This document shows positions 46,701-54,987 of a stretch of DNA of 64,000 nt, piece after piece. The notes under the pieces were generated by a model. The model did not search any database. It was not told the DNA's origin and saw only the letters and a list, made by a program, of their open reading frames with translations. The translations under genes were made by a program, and so were the position numbers. The stretch is from assembly GCA_002733215.1 (NCBI GenBank), contig NVUY01000006.1:19405-83404 (forward strand), read 5' to 3'. Position 1 is the first letter of the stretch; every line of letters starts with the position of its first letter. The stretch is from Sulfurovum sp. GTDB lineage: Bacteria; Campylobacterota; Campylobacteria; Campylobacterales; Sulfurovaceae.

Positions 46701-47548
46701 AACTGCGTCTTGTTGAAGCGTTACAGGCAAATGGAGATGTGGTTGCTATGACAGGTGACGGTGTGAATGATGCCCCCGCAGTACGTAAAGCAAATATTGG
46801 TGTAGCCATGGGTATTACAGGTACAGAAGTAGCCAAGGAAGCAGCAGATATGGTACTCACAGATGACAACTTTGCCACCATAGAATCTGCTATTGAAGAG
46901 GGGCGCGGTGTATTTGACAATCTAACCAAATTTCTCACCTGGATACTGCCTACCAATGCTGGACAGGGATTGGTGATCATGGCAGCAGTCATACTTGCAG
47001 AGCCCTTACCTGTGCTTCCTGTACAAGCATTGTGGATCAACATGACCACGGCTGTGCTGCTTGGTTTAGCTCTAGCCTTTGAGCCTCGTGAACCCGGTAT
47101 CATGCAACGTCCACCCCGTGCACCCGGTACAGCTATTTTAAGCGGCGAACTTATCTTTCGTATTATCTTGGTCGGACTGTTACTGTTGGTGGGAAGTTTT
47201 GGACTGTTTGAATGGGCATTGCAACAAGGTGCCAGTGAAGCAGAGGCCCGTACCATTGCCGTCAATGTATTTGCTGTAGGACAGTCTTTTTATCTGCTTA
47301 ATTGCCGTTCTTTACGATTTAGCATGTTTAAGTTGGGAGTATTTTCTAACCCATGGATATGGATAGGTATAGCCGCTATGGCAGTGGCACAGTTAGCTTT
47401 TACCTATCTACCTATTATGAATACAATGTTTCAGACAGCACCAATCGGCCTGAATGACTGGTTACATATTTTTGCAGTTGGGTTTATTATCTATCTTGTT
47501 GTTGCTGTTGAGAAAATGATTCGTCAACGATTTGGGCAAAATAATTAA
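43796..47548 (+). CDS. Fusion of AI-2E family permease and P-type cation ATPase
   Basis: 1250 residues, unbroken frame, GTG start with AAGGA 6 bases before. Residues 1 to ~345 are a full AI-2E/PerM (UPF0118) permease: about seven TM with FNFIPSFGSILAAIPAVLVAL, NIIEPRIMGKNLGLS and a final VPLTMTIKLAL. Residues ~355-1250 are a complete P2-type ATPase: TGES (about 521), PEGLPAVLTITLAIGV in TM4, phosphorylation site DKTGT (Asp679), TGDGVNDAP (986-994), then the C-terminal TM. TM6 reads WINMTTAVLLGLALAFEP, without the Asp found in Ca2+ ATPases (NLVTD), so calcium is doubtful. Possible Na+ or other cation export coupled to the permease. Neighbours support ion homeostasis. Confidence 0.9.
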   Translation: MNKQHSIDIYKIWLGLAAFMIIIAGVKAAHSIVVLFLLSVFIATASAPAVFWLEKLKIPRIIAFFIVLSTVVIVLFGFGYILSTSVDSFLAKTPQYQAKIIEIIDYMSYLLGKVGIEISESHLENMLDPSNFLGFAGSFLTALTAILSNSFIILLGTTFLLFEISNFKEKLVMIHQNDETENTYFETFGQKINRYLAIKTVISFVTAVIITSGLSILGIDFALLLGLIVFLFNFIPSFGSILAAIPAVLVALVGVDGESVFWVILLYLSVNVLIGNIIEPRIMGKNLGLSVVVVFFSLIFWGWVLGPVGMFLAVPLTMTIKLALDSHSSTESIAILLGTGESKRDFKTISSYSNKNWHSTNEDEIIQILDSNSKDGLDTNEVGKRHQRYGKNILTVKKTKGPLFRFMIQFHQALVYILLAATAVKIYLDDWVAAGVILAVVILNAIIGFVQENKALSALSALSSALVTKSTVLRSGEKKQIDSRDLVPGDIVLLQSGDKVPADIRLLSSRELQIDESALTGESLPVSKLNSILQDDTLLADRSNMLYSSTLVTYGTGLGVVVKTGDSTEIGRISELISSAEVLATPLTQKIAKFSHVLLFAILGLATITFFIGLMHGDSWESLFMSAVALSVAMIPEGLPAVLTITLAIGVSRMAKRNAIIRNLPAVETLGSTTVICSDKTGTLTRNEMTVQHLWAGAENFEVSGIGYAPEGSFTQNKENFELTTKSHLVELLQAGLLCNDAVLKQKGEAWVIEGDPTEGAMLVSAHKANLHESDIFEQMPRLDTIPFESQHQYMATLHEDKRTKEHVVYVKGSVESILQRCDVVLGSNGATTALNHSQIEDKVKEMAEQGLRVLAFARLLLPSDINDIDHEHIAKGLQFIGLQAMIDPPREEAVKAIAACHAAGIDVKMITGDHAITAAAIAQQIGINHEESSTKVFTGRELEKLSDDALIDAAKQASVFARVTPEQKLRLVEALQANGDVVAMTGDGVNDAPAVRKANIGVAMGITGTEVAKEAADMVLTDDNFATIESAIEEGRGVFDNLTKFLTWILPTNAGQGLVIMAAVILAEPLPVLPVQALWINMTTAVLLGLALAFEPREPGIMQRPPRAPGTAILSGELIFRIILVGLLLLVGSFGLFEWALQQGASEAEARTIAVNVFAVGQSFYLLNCRSLRFSMFKLGVFSNPWIWIGIAAMAVAQLAFTYLPIMNTMFQTAPIGLNDWLHIFAVGFIIYLVVAVEKMIRQRFGQNN

Positions 47549-47614
47549 TCTAAATAGAGTTATCATTAACCTATCTATGATAATATTAATTATAACTTTA
47601 AACATAGGAGAAAG

Positions 47615-48775
47615 ATGATGAAAGAAGTAAATCGGATACTGGTTGCCATTGACAAGTCCTTGATGGCACGAGAAGCATTAAAGCGTGCTATTGCCATAGC
47701 AAAAGCAAATGAGGCACAGTTGGTTGTGATGCATGTGATAGAATCTTCTCTTATCGCTTCTCCTTTTGTTAAATCACTAGATGGAGAGGGAATAAAGAAA
47801 CAGCTTATAGTGGAGATAAACAAACTCACTTCCCCGGAAAATATGGAATATATCTTCTTTATTGAGGCTGGTTCAGCTGCTTCTGCTATAGCATTGAAAG
47901 TTAAAAGTGCCAATATAGATCTTCTTATTATAGGTACACACGGGAAAGATGATATCAGCAGTCATTATTTTGGTTCTACGACACTCAAGCTTATCCAAAA
48001 GACACGTATTCCGGTACTGATCGTTAAAAATGAAGTGAAAGATGTTTATAAAAAAATACTTGCACCGACAAATCTTTCTGAGTATTCTAAAGAGAGCATC
48101 TTATTTTCACATACACTTTTCAAGGAAGCTTCACTCAAATATCTCCATGCCTATATAACAGTGGATGAGTTTCAGGCTTTGACGTATCGTATCAGTAAAG
48201 ATCAGCAAGGTAAATTTAAAAAAGAGTTGCTTACTGAGGCACATCTTGCACTTGAAAAGTTTGTAAAAGACGTAGGAGAAGGTGAGATGGCACTAGTAGA
48301 ATACAATGCCTCCATCAACGAAGATCTTTTATCGTATATTGAAAAAGATGAAACTAATCTACTTGTATTGGGATCCAAAGGAGTAGGCAACCTGAACTCT
48401 TTCCTTTTTGGTTCAACCGCGTCCTACTTAGTGCAAAATGCTCCTACAGATGTGCTTGTGTATGTTCCTGTGATCACGAAATCAAAACAGGATATGAAGC
48501 CTATAAAAGAAGAAGTTAAACCTGTCAAAGAAGAGATAAAAGCTGGTATTTCACCTATACAGAAGGATCTGGACAGCAGAAAAGAGGAGATCATGGATGA
48601 TCTTGAAACGCTTTTTGAAGAAAATCTAAAATATGCAAATTGGAATATTCCCGAAGCTCCGGATCAGGAGGTAGCAGAAGGTTTGGTTGCTATCCTAACA
48701 GAGAAATTAAATGAAATAAATCAAAAGGTCAAAGATGGAAAGTATCAAGAAAAACGCAGGGGTATTTTTAGTTAA
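47615..48775 (+). CDS. Tandem-domain universal stress protein with C-terminal extension
   Basis: 386 residues. Two Usp domains: residues 1-145 (RILVAIDKSLMAREALKRAI ... IGTHGKDDISSHYFGSTTLKLI, nucleotide-type G-x2-G-x9-G-S/T pattern) and about 150-290 (KILAPTNLSEYSKESILF ... VLGSKGVGNLNSFLFGSTASYLV). The last ~95 residues are charged and helical (KPIKEEVKPVKEEIKAG...), unusual for Usp proteins and possibly for oligomerisation. Start at 47615 or the next codon 47618; AGGAG sits 4 or 7 bases before. Follows the ATPase fusion by 66 bases. Confidence 0.87.
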   Translation: MMKEVNRILVAIDKSLMAREALKRAIAIAKANEAQLVVMHVIESSLIASPFVKSLDGEGIKKQLIVEINKLTSPENMEYIFFIEAGSAASAIALKVKSANIDLLIIGTHGKDDISSHYFGSTTLKLIQKTRIPVLIVKNEVKDVYKKILAPTNLSEYSKESILFSHTLFKEASLKYLHAYITVDEFQALTYRISKDQQGKFKKELLTEAHLALEKFVKDVGEGEMALVEYNASINEDLLSYIEKDETNLLVLGSKGVGNLNSFLFGSTASYLVQNAPTDVLVYVPVITKSKQDMKPIKEEVKPVKEEIKAGISPIQKDLDSRKEEIMDDLETLFEENLKYANWNIPEAPDQEVAEGLVAILTEKLNEINQKVKDGKYQEKRRGIFS

Positions 48776-48832
48776 TACCTTAACATGTTAAAAAAATCGT
48801 TAACCTAATATACTAAATTTTAAAAGAATACC

Positions 48833-49420
48833 TTATCCTAAAATCCAAAGATATAACAGATAAAAAGCCTCTATATATAACAGCACGATAATCAAAGCAG
48901 ATAGGCCTGCAAGCAGTATCAACAGCCCATCTTCTTTAATGAGTCCTAGGCTTAAAGCGAGTAAAGCTGGAGAGGTTAAGATTTTACTACCAGGTATTGG
49001 TAGCATCATAACCAATCCTATGAGGAAAATAACCAGTCCCAGTAACGAAAGCAAAAGCTTATGTTTTATCCAGTTATAACGAGGTTTTACAAATTTTTCC
49101 AATGTAGGTAAAAAGCGTTTTGCTGCTTTTGCCACTTTTTGACTTGCCGTGGGATGTAATGGAAGATTGGTGAACCAAAGTGGCATCCAAGCAGAATGTT
49201 TTCCTAAAAACATTTGTAACCCTAGTAATGAAACAACAACACCCAGCAAAGACTTTAGTCCAAAAGACGGGACAGGTATCGCATTTATCAAAGACAATAA
49301 CAGCAAAGGAATGGCGTACTGACTACCGCCAACTGCTAGTCTATGTATGCCGTCTCCTAGTGTCATGGAGCCTTGGCTGGCTTCTGTTGAGAGTTGATCT
49401 AATTTTTCTTGTAAGGTCAT
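48833..49420 (-). CDS. ExoD-family membrane protein
   Basis: 195 residues, three to five TM. LGDGIHRLAVGGSQYAIPLLLLSLINAIPVPSFGLKSLLG and MMLPIPGSKILTSPALLALSLGL are typical of ExoD (PF06055). ExoD affects exopolysaccharide and alkali tolerance in rhizobia. ATG at 49420 preferred over an in-frame GTG at 49429. It begins just after the EEP remnant stop, in one transcription direction with cardiolipin synthase. Confidence 0.85.
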   Translation of the reverse strand: MTLQEKLDQLSTEASQGSMTLGDGIHRLAVGGSQYAIPLLLLSLINAIPVPSFGLKSLLGVVVSLLGLQMFLGKHSAWMPLWFTNLPLHPTASQKVAKAAKRFLPTLEKFVKPRYNWIKHKLLLSLLGLVIFLIGLVMMLPIPGSKILTSPALLALSLGLIKEDGLLILLAGLSALIIVLLYIEAFYLLYLWILG

Positions 49421-49422
49421 TT

Positions 49423-49689
49423 TTAACACTTCTTTCTAGACTGTGCATACAGTGGGTTATGATCTACCTTATAGTTGAGCAATTCTACGCTTCGATACAA
49501 TATAAGATCCAAATGATTTCCTAAAAAAGATGTGGTCTTATCTGACTGTTTAAAAGGTACCATTTCTAGAGAAAATTTTTCTCTTAGTTCATCAAGTTTC
49601 TCTATACGTTTTTTATTCAATGTATCAGGCACAGTACTATCACAGGTCAAGTCAGATGCTTTATGATGTATAAGTGAAGGTACAAACAT
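49423..49689 (-). pseudogene. C-terminal remnant of endonuclease/exonuclease/phosphatase (EEP, YbhP-like) protein
   Basis: 88 codons starting in TAATG with the cardiolipin synthase stop. Residues 25-88 (KKRIEKLDELREKFSLEM ... GNHLDLILYRSVELLNYKV ... DHNPLYAQ) read like the end of an EEP-family enzyme, with the family's HLDxIxYR strand and the terminal DHNP containing the catalytic His. The N-terminal metal-binding half (N, E, first D/H) is missing, as is the usual S before DHNP. E. coli pairs an intact EEP gene (ybhP) with a cardiolipin synthase gene (clsB), which supports the identity. Either a pseudogene or a short protein with a new use. Confidence 0.55.
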
Positions 49690-51050
49690 TATAAAAGAGG
49701 GGTAAACACTTTCAATACATTTTCAAAAGCTTCACGTACCTTAGAAGGTTTTTTTATTCCTCTTTTCCCATCACTCATAAGTGTCTCCATCCATGACTCA
49801 AGACTTAACATGAATGCACGTGAATAAACAAACGAAACCACTTCATAGTTTAGGAAAAGGCTACGGTTATCGAAGTTTACTGACCCAACCATGCCCCCCA
49901 CATCATCAAAAAGTATCGCTTTTGCATGAAGCATGCCACTCTTATATAAAACCACATCTGCACCTACATCTTCAAGTTCACGCATATATGGGTTTCTTAC
50001 TAAGTCAACCAATATGTTATCAGATTTATACGGAGTGATGAGCTTCACATCCACACCTTTATGCTGTGCGATGACCAGTGCTTGCACTATATTATCATCT
50101 GGCACAAAATATGGTGTGACTATCCAGATACGTTTTTTGGCATTATATATGGCATTTAAAAGTACCTCATAAAGAGCATCGGTATAGACATCTGGGCCCG
50201 ATGGCACAACTTGCACGATGCTTTTCCCTTCATACTTTTCTTCTGCTTTAAACTCTAGTTTTTCTTCTTCTTTTGTGGCATAGGCCCAATCATTATGAAA
50301 GATAGAATAAAAACTATAGACAGCTGGCCCATCAATATAGTAAAGTAAATCCATCCACCTGGTACTACCGTCTTCTTCTCCCATATATTCATTAGAAAGG
50401 TTCATGCCACCACTTAACAATCTTGATTGGTCAAAAAGGTAGATCTTACGATGGTTTCTCAGGTTGATATAATTTTGGAAAGGTCGCTTTAAAATGGGCG
50501 TAAAAAAGGCTACTTTCCCTCCTGCATCTTTAAGTTCCTTGAAACCTGTACGAGAAAAACTAGCACCCAGCGAGCCTACCATGTCCATAAGTAAACGTAC
50601 CCTAACACCTTCTTTTGCTTTGAGTGTTAGTGCAGCCAAAATGGCTTCGGTCGTTTTATCAAATTCAAATACATAGGTACATATATCGATGTTGTGTTTT
50701 GCATCTTCTATCTCTTTCATCAAGGCATGATACGCCTCAACATCATCAGTAATGAGCCTATAACTATTGCATCTTGTAGCGGGAGGTATGCCATTTTTTT
50801 CTAGTAGGTTTTGAAAATCATTGTTTGTGTTATCCAAAACATAGGGATTATCTGTGCTTTTTCCATGAAACTGGACAAATTCTTTTTTATATTTTGATTC
50901 ACGCTTACGCGTGCCAATAATAAAATAAAGAGGTGCTGCAATAAAAGGTAAAAATAAAATGGATATCATCCATGATATCATGCTGGTAGGAGATCTCTTT
51001 TGGTAAAGTATGTGCCCAATAGCAGTAAAAACCAAAATACCCCCAAGCAA
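49689..51050 (-). CDS. cls: Cardiolipin synthase (phospholipase D family)
   Basis: 453 residues or slightly more. Two TM at the N terminus, then two HKD motifs: NHRKIYLFDQSRLLSGGMN (first, HxKxxxxD) and MLHAKAILFDDVGGMVGSVNFD (second), the PLD-family catalytic pair. Condenses phosphatidylglycerol to cardiolipin. The TTG at 51050 has no ribosome site; upstream the frame stays open for about 24 more codons (IFIDYYTPTQLLLTYLLV) after AAAAAAGGG but has no ATG/GTG/TTG, so a rare start such as ATA or ATT may be used. Precedes the EEP remnant and ExoD. Confidence 0.92.
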   Translation of the reverse strand: MLGGILVFTAIGHILYQKRSPTSMISWMISILFLPFIAAPLYFIIGTRKRESKYKKEFVQFHGKSTDNPYVLDNTNNDFQNLLEKNGIPPATRCNSYRLITDDVEAYHALMKEIEDAKHNIDICTYVFEFDKTTEAILAALTLKAKEGVRVRLLMDMVGSLGASFSRTGFKELKDAGGKVAFFTPILKRPFQNYINLRNHRKIYLFDQSRLLSGGMNLSNEYMGEEDGSTRWMDLLYYIDGPAVYSFYSIFHNDWAYATKEEEKLEFKAEEKYEGKSIVQVVPSGPDVYTDALYEVLLNAIYNAKKRIWIVTPYFVPDDNIVQALVIAQHKGVDVKLITPYKSDNILVDLVRNPYMRELEDVGADVVLYKSGMLHAKAILFDDVGGMVGSVNFDNRSLFLNYEVVSFVYSRAFMLSLESWMETLMSDGKRGIKKPSKVREAFENVLKVFTPLL

Positions 51051-51143
51051 AACAAGTAAATACGTCAGTAAGAGTTGAGTGGGTGTGTAATAGTCGATAA
51101 ATATCCCTTTTTTATTAGAGGTGTCCTAAACTGGGTTTGACAA

Positions 51144-51152
51144 ATTATATCA
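51144..51152 (-). promoter_or_regulatory. Probable extended -10 promoter of cls
   Basis: Reading the minus strand, TGA-TATAAT lies 92-100 bases before the annotated TTG start of cls and about 25 bases before the start of the in-frame extension. No strong -35. Confidence 0.4.
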
Positions 51153-51308
51153 CAAAGGTACTAATGATGGTTAATGTAACAGTGTTCCCCATATAATAAA
51201 GAGAAAAGTATTTAATGATTTTATGTTCTCCATCCTTATTAAATTTTGATTCTTCTTCCAACACAACATACACTACTTTAACAATCCTATACTGAAAATA
51301 GCCTTGTA

Positions 51309-51337
51309 TTGGAATGGTCAACTTTTTAGTGTATAAT
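51309..51337 (+). promoter_or_regulatory. Sigma-70-type promoter of flavocytochrome operon
   Basis: TTGGAA (51309-51314), 17-base spacer, TATAAT (51332-51337), 35 bases before the GTG at 51372. Spacing is ideal and -10 is consensus. Confidence 0.6.
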
Positions 51338-51371
51338 ATTGTATGAGATTAGTTTATTGTGAGGAGAACAT

Positions 51372-52697
51372 GTGAAAACAAAAAGTGTTATAGTATCAGT
51401 ATTTTTCTGGATCACTGTCTACCTGTTATTGGTGCTTGCTCCACTCATGGTATTAAACATCGGAGAAGTACCTCAAGGTTCGGGGTTTTGGTGGGACTTC
51501 TCTATGGCACTTGGTTTTGCCGGCATGGCGATGATGGGTGTGCAATTTTTCCTCACGGCAAGATTTAAACGGGCAAGCGCCCCTTTTGGCATAGATATCA
51601 TCTACTATTTTCACCGTTATTTGGCCATAGCTGCTTTTATCTTTATCTTTTTGCATTTTCTCATTATCCGTATTGACAATGTCGAGGCACTTGGTGTCAT
51701 CAATCCTTTTGAAGCACCCTGGTATATGACGACCGGTCGTATAAGCTTATTGTTGTTTATGCTACTTATACTCTCTTCGCTTTTTCGTAAACAGCTAAAG
51801 ATCGAGTATGAGACTTGGCGCATAACTCATATCGTTATAGCGGTAAGTGCATTTTTACTTGCACTCTCCCATATTGAAGGTGTCGGGTATTATATCGCTG
51901 ATCCTGAAAAACGCTGGTTATGGACAGCTTATACGCTCTTCTTTGTATTGCTTATGGTCTATGTACGGATCATTAAGCCCTGGGGCATGAAAAAACATCC
52001 TTATAAAGTTGTAGAAGTTAAAAAAGAATTTGGAGACTCTTATACACTTGCCCTTGAGCCTGAAGGTCATGCAGGTATGCACTTCAAGGCAGGTCAATTT
52101 GCCTGGCTAACACTCAAAGACTCTCCCTATCATATAAAAGAACATCCTTTCTCTTTTTCATCTTCACCTCATAAAAACAGAATAGAATTTACCATCAAAG
52201 AGCTTGGAGATTTTACTAAAACGATCAAAGATACACCTATTGGTGAGATTGCATACCTGGATGGTCCTTATGGAACATTTTCTGTAGAGAACTACCCTGA
52301 TGCACCTGGATTTGTCTTTATCACTGCCGGTGTGGGCGCGGCTCCTATTATGAGTATGTTGCGAAGTTTGGCAGATAAAAAAGACAAAAGACCACTCGTT
52401 TTGCTTGACATTAACAACGATTGGGAAAGTATTATTTTTCGAGATGAACTTGAAGAGATGCAAAATCATCTCAACTTAAAACTTATCCATCTTTTAACCA
52501 AAGCGGATGATTCATGGCAAGGAGAGAAAGGTCGTATTTCTAAAGAGTTATTTCAGAGGATCCTTCCAAAAGATCTTAGAGAGTTAGAGTATTTTATTTG
52601 TGGTCCAAAGCCGGTGAGTGATGCAACACAAAAGGAGCTCTATGGGCTGAAAGTACCTTTGGGCAAGGTTCATTTTGAACTGTTTGATATGGTATAA
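51372..52697 (+). CDS. Ferric-reductase-like transmembrane flavocytochrome
   Basis: 441 residues. GTG start with GAGGAG 5 bases upstream (an overlapping ATG leads to an immediate stop). Six TM in residues 1-200 with heme-ligand histidines (YYFHRYLAI, FLHFLII, WRITHIVIAV, LALSHIEG). The soluble part has the FAD site EHPFSFSSSP and NAD(P)H site FITAGVGAAPIMSML, ending ICGPKPVSD and ELFDMV, i.e. an FNR-like module. Passes electrons from NAD(P)H across the membrane to an acceptor; the adjoining 12-heme cytochrome is the obvious one. Confidence 0.88.
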   Translation: MKTKSVIVSVFFWITVYLLLVLAPLMVLNIGEVPQGSGFWWDFSMALGFAGMAMMGVQFFLTARFKRASAPFGIDIIYYFHRYLAIAAFIFIFLHFLIIRIDNVEALGVINPFEAPWYMTTGRISLLLFMLLILSSLFRKQLKIEYETWRITHIVIAVSAFLLALSHIEGVGYYIADPEKRWLWTAYTLFFVLLMVYVRIIKPWGMKKHPYKVVEVKKEFGDSYTLALEPEGHAGMHFKAGQFAWLTLKDSPYHIKEHPFSFSSSPHKNRIEFTIKELGDFTKTIKDTPIGEIAYLDGPYGTFSVENYPDAPGFVFITAGVGAAPIMSMLRSLADKKDKRPLVLLDINNDWESIIFRDELEEMQNHLNLKLIHLLTKADDSWQGEKGRISKELFQRILPKDLRELEYFICGPKPVSDATQKELYGLKVPLGKVHFELFDMV

Positions 52698-52706
52698 GGA
52701 GTAAAT

Positions 52707-54344
52707 ATGCGTGAACTCATTTCAAAATACATTGTACTGCTGACTTCTGTTCTCATTGTAATGCTGTCTGTTCTCTTTGCCATGTCACAAAACCGGGATG
52801 AAACTGATACAAAAAAGGATATATCTTCAGCACTAACTATAAAAACAATAGCTTTGGATTCGAAAAAAATCCACAAAGGGAAAAAACTTTTTTCAAGTCA
52901 AGGCTGTGCACGCTGTCACTCAGTTGAAGGAAAAGGCAATAAAAGAAATCCTCTTGATAGTGTCGGCGACAGGCTAAATGAAGATAGTCTAAAAAAATGG
53001 ATCATAGGAGATGATTCATTGCAAGATAAAATGTCTGAACGTGCATTTGAGCAAAAGCAAAAATACAAACAACTCCTACCCGATGAACTGGAAGCTTTGG
53101 TTGAGTATATGCGGAGTTTGCGCTTAGATACTAATGTATCCATAGAAAAAGAGGATACAAATATATCTGAAAAGCCTAAACAAAAGGAGTTTGAGGTAGG
53201 AAAAAATGGCACCTGTCTGGAGTGCCACAGCAATGCAGGACATATGATGCAAACCGTAAAACCAAAAGATGCTCCGTCAGATGACGGCTGTGCAGTAGGA
53301 CCATCCAGACCAGCGTTTTTGAATGCTTTTGTCAATAAAGAATTTGAACACAGTACACACGGAAAACTAGGCTGTACCGGATGTCATGGGGGTGATGCAA
53401 AAGAGGATGATCAGGAAAAAGCACATCTTAGGATGGTGCCGGCCGAATCAAAATGTGTCATTTGTCATAGTGATATTGTAACATTGCACGCTAGCAGTCT
53501 TCATAGCACATTAAGCGGTATGTCCCATACACTGAAACTTCGCAGTGGTGAAGACAATTTTCATAAACTGGGCACGGTATGGAACAATGACTGTAAAAGC
53601 TGTCACGCGGGTTGTGCCGATTGTCATATTATCCTTCCTAGAGCTGTGGGAGGAGGACTACTCAAAGGTCATGAATTTCTAAAAAAACCACCCATGAAAG
53701 AGACCTGTGCTACCTGTCATGGTTCAAGAGCTGGAGCGGAATATCTTGGAACCCATGAAGGGCTTGAACCTGATGTGCATTTCGAAGCGGGTATGCATTG
53801 TTTGGATTGTCACAAAAATGACCTGCATGGTGATGGCACGACCTATACAAGCAGATGGGATGTCAAAGGTCGTCCAGAGTGTACAGACTGCCATGATGCC
53901 CTGCCAAACGATTCAACGCCGCATCATAGTGCTAGTCATGTAAATGTCAGTTGTCAGGTCTGCCACTCTCAGCCCTACCAAAATTGTTTTGGCTGTCATG
54001 CCGAGATGAAAGAGGGGCACTATATTCGAAAAACATCTCATAAAAGTATTGATTTCAAAATAGGAAATAATACACTTAAAGATGCTTTGATTGAGTATAC
54101 AACAGTACGAAGCAATCCTGTATCAAGAGATAGTTTTGAGTATTTTGGGAAAAACCTACTGCCACATTTTGATGATCACCCTACTTGGAAAACGATCGCA
54201 CCACACAATATCAGGCGAATCACACCCCAAAATAGAAGTTGTGCAAATTGTCACGGGAACAAAAAACTCTTTTTACAAAAAGAAGATCTTGATGAAAATG
54301 GTTCAAAAGAAAACAATGCTGTTATCCCAAATAAGGTACCATAA
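52707..54344 (+). CDS. Dodecaheme cytochrome c
   Basis: 545 residues. N-terminal membrane anchor (YIVLLTSVLIVMLSVLFAM), a class I-like cytochrome domain (GKKLFSSQGCARCHSVEG), then eleven more CxxCH motifs: CLECH, CTGCH, CVICH, CKSCH, CADCH, CATCH, CLDCH, CTDCH, CQVCH, CFGCH, CANCH. Twelve heme sites in all; I counted them by hand. Many His outside the motifs can give bis-His ligation. Role: periplasmic electron carrier or reductase, fed by the flavocytochrome 9 bases upstream; possible substrates include sulfur or nitrogen oxyanions or extracellular acceptors. Confidence 0.93.
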   Translation: MRELISKYIVLLTSVLIVMLSVLFAMSQNRDETDTKKDISSALTIKTIALDSKKIHKGKKLFSSQGCARCHSVEGKGNKRNPLDSVGDRLNEDSLKKWIIGDDSLQDKMSERAFEQKQKYKQLLPDELEALVEYMRSLRLDTNVSIEKEDTNISEKPKQKEFEVGKNGTCLECHSNAGHMMQTVKPKDAPSDDGCAVGPSRPAFLNAFVNKEFEHSTHGKLGCTGCHGGDAKEDDQEKAHLRMVPAESKCVICHSDIVTLHASSLHSTLSGMSHTLKLRSGEDNFHKLGTVWNNDCKSCHAGCADCHIILPRAVGGGLLKGHEFLKKPPMKETCATCHGSRAGAEYLGTHEGLEPDVHFEAGMHCLDCHKNDLHGDGTTYTSRWDVKGRPECTDCHDALPNDSTPHHSASHVNVSCQVCHSQPYQNCFGCHAEMKEGHYIRKTSHKSIDFKIGNNTLKDALIEYTTVRSNPVSRDSFEYFGKNLLPHFDDHPTWKTIAPHNIRRITPQNRSCANCHGNKKLFLQKEDLDENGSKENNAVIPNKVP

Positions 54345-54365
54345 TAAAATAGAGGAGAAAGAAAA

Positions 54366-54854
54366 ATGAAAATTATTTCAAACATACAAAAAAATATTTT
54401 AATAGCTGCAGTGGGTGTTATGCTTGCGGCAGGTACACTCAATGCGGATGTTCCTACGCTAAAAACACCAAACTTAAATGCGTGGCAAACAACGTACGAT
54501 AACTTGCGAGACTTAACGCCTCAGTGGGGTAGGCAGTCGATCGAAGCGATCAAAACTTCTCTTGAAGTGGGTGTTCCTATGGTTTTGCTTGATATAAGAA
54601 CTCCCAAGGAATGGGAAAACGGCATCATTGAAAATGCACAGCTTGTAACACTTAACGATTTACCAAAAGCTGAAAATATTGCAAAACTGCCAAAAGACAA
54701 AAACAGTATTATTGCTATTTATTGCAAAGGAAGTGTACGATCAACACTTGCAATGGCATTGCTGCAACAAGTAGGATACAAAAATGCCATTATAATAGAT
54801 GGAGGTATGACTGCTTGGAAAAAAGCCAAATACCCTGTTGTAAATAAAAAATAA
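54366..54854 (+). CDS. Exported single-domain rhodanese
   Basis: 162 residues: signal peptide (ILIAAVGVMLAAGTLNA), an N-terminal helical segment, then a rhodanese domain with LLDIRTPKEWENGII and the active-site loop YCKGSVRS (Cys-Lys-Gly-Ser-Val-Arg), ending IDGGMTAWKKAKYPV. Sulfurtransferase acting in the periplasm. Operon with the flavocytochrome and 12-heme cytochrome (21-base gap, GAGGAG ribosome site), which hints at sulfur-compound redox chemistry. Confidence 0.88.
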   Translation: MKIISNIQKNILIAAVGVMLAAGTLNADVPTLKTPNLNAWQTTYDNLRDLTPQWGRQSIEAIKTSLEVGVPMVLLDIRTPKEWENGIIENAQLVTLNDLPKAENIAKLPKDKNSIIAIYCKGSVRSTLAMALLQQVGYKNAIIIDGGMTAWKKAKYPVVNKK

Positions 54855-54949
54855 GACTGTATTCAAATTGAGATCATGTAACATTTTGTAATATAACCAT
54901 AGATTATTATATTTATTTTTCATACAACTATTTATCTTTTATGCTCTAA

Positions 54950-54958
54950 TGCTATAAT
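54950..54958 (+). promoter_or_regulatory. Extended -10 promoter of sbtA-sbtB
   Basis: TGC-TATAAT, 29 bases before the ATG at 54988, with AAGGAGG as a near-perfect ribosome site between. Confidence 0.5.
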
Positions 54959-54987
54959 TAAAAGTTTTAATAATATAAGGAGGGTCA

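Larger units (their letters stand above)
51051..51371. other. Divergent intergenic region cls / flavocytochrome
   Basis: 321 bases without a recognised gene. It carries candidate promoters on both strands (see 51144 and 51309) and the in-frame 5' extension of cls up to about 51120. No structured RNA was recognised. Confidence 0.5.

Noticed and set aside
46582..47265. 227-codon minus-strand open frame
   Set aside because: It is the complement of the P-type ATPase coding region, with serine/alanine-rich low-complexity composition typical of shadow frames.
48780..48791. TTAACATGTTAA palindrome between converging genes, with a run of A after it
   Set aside because: The A/T run is on the wrong side for a terminator on the plus strand, and the stem is weak AT; possible but unsupported.
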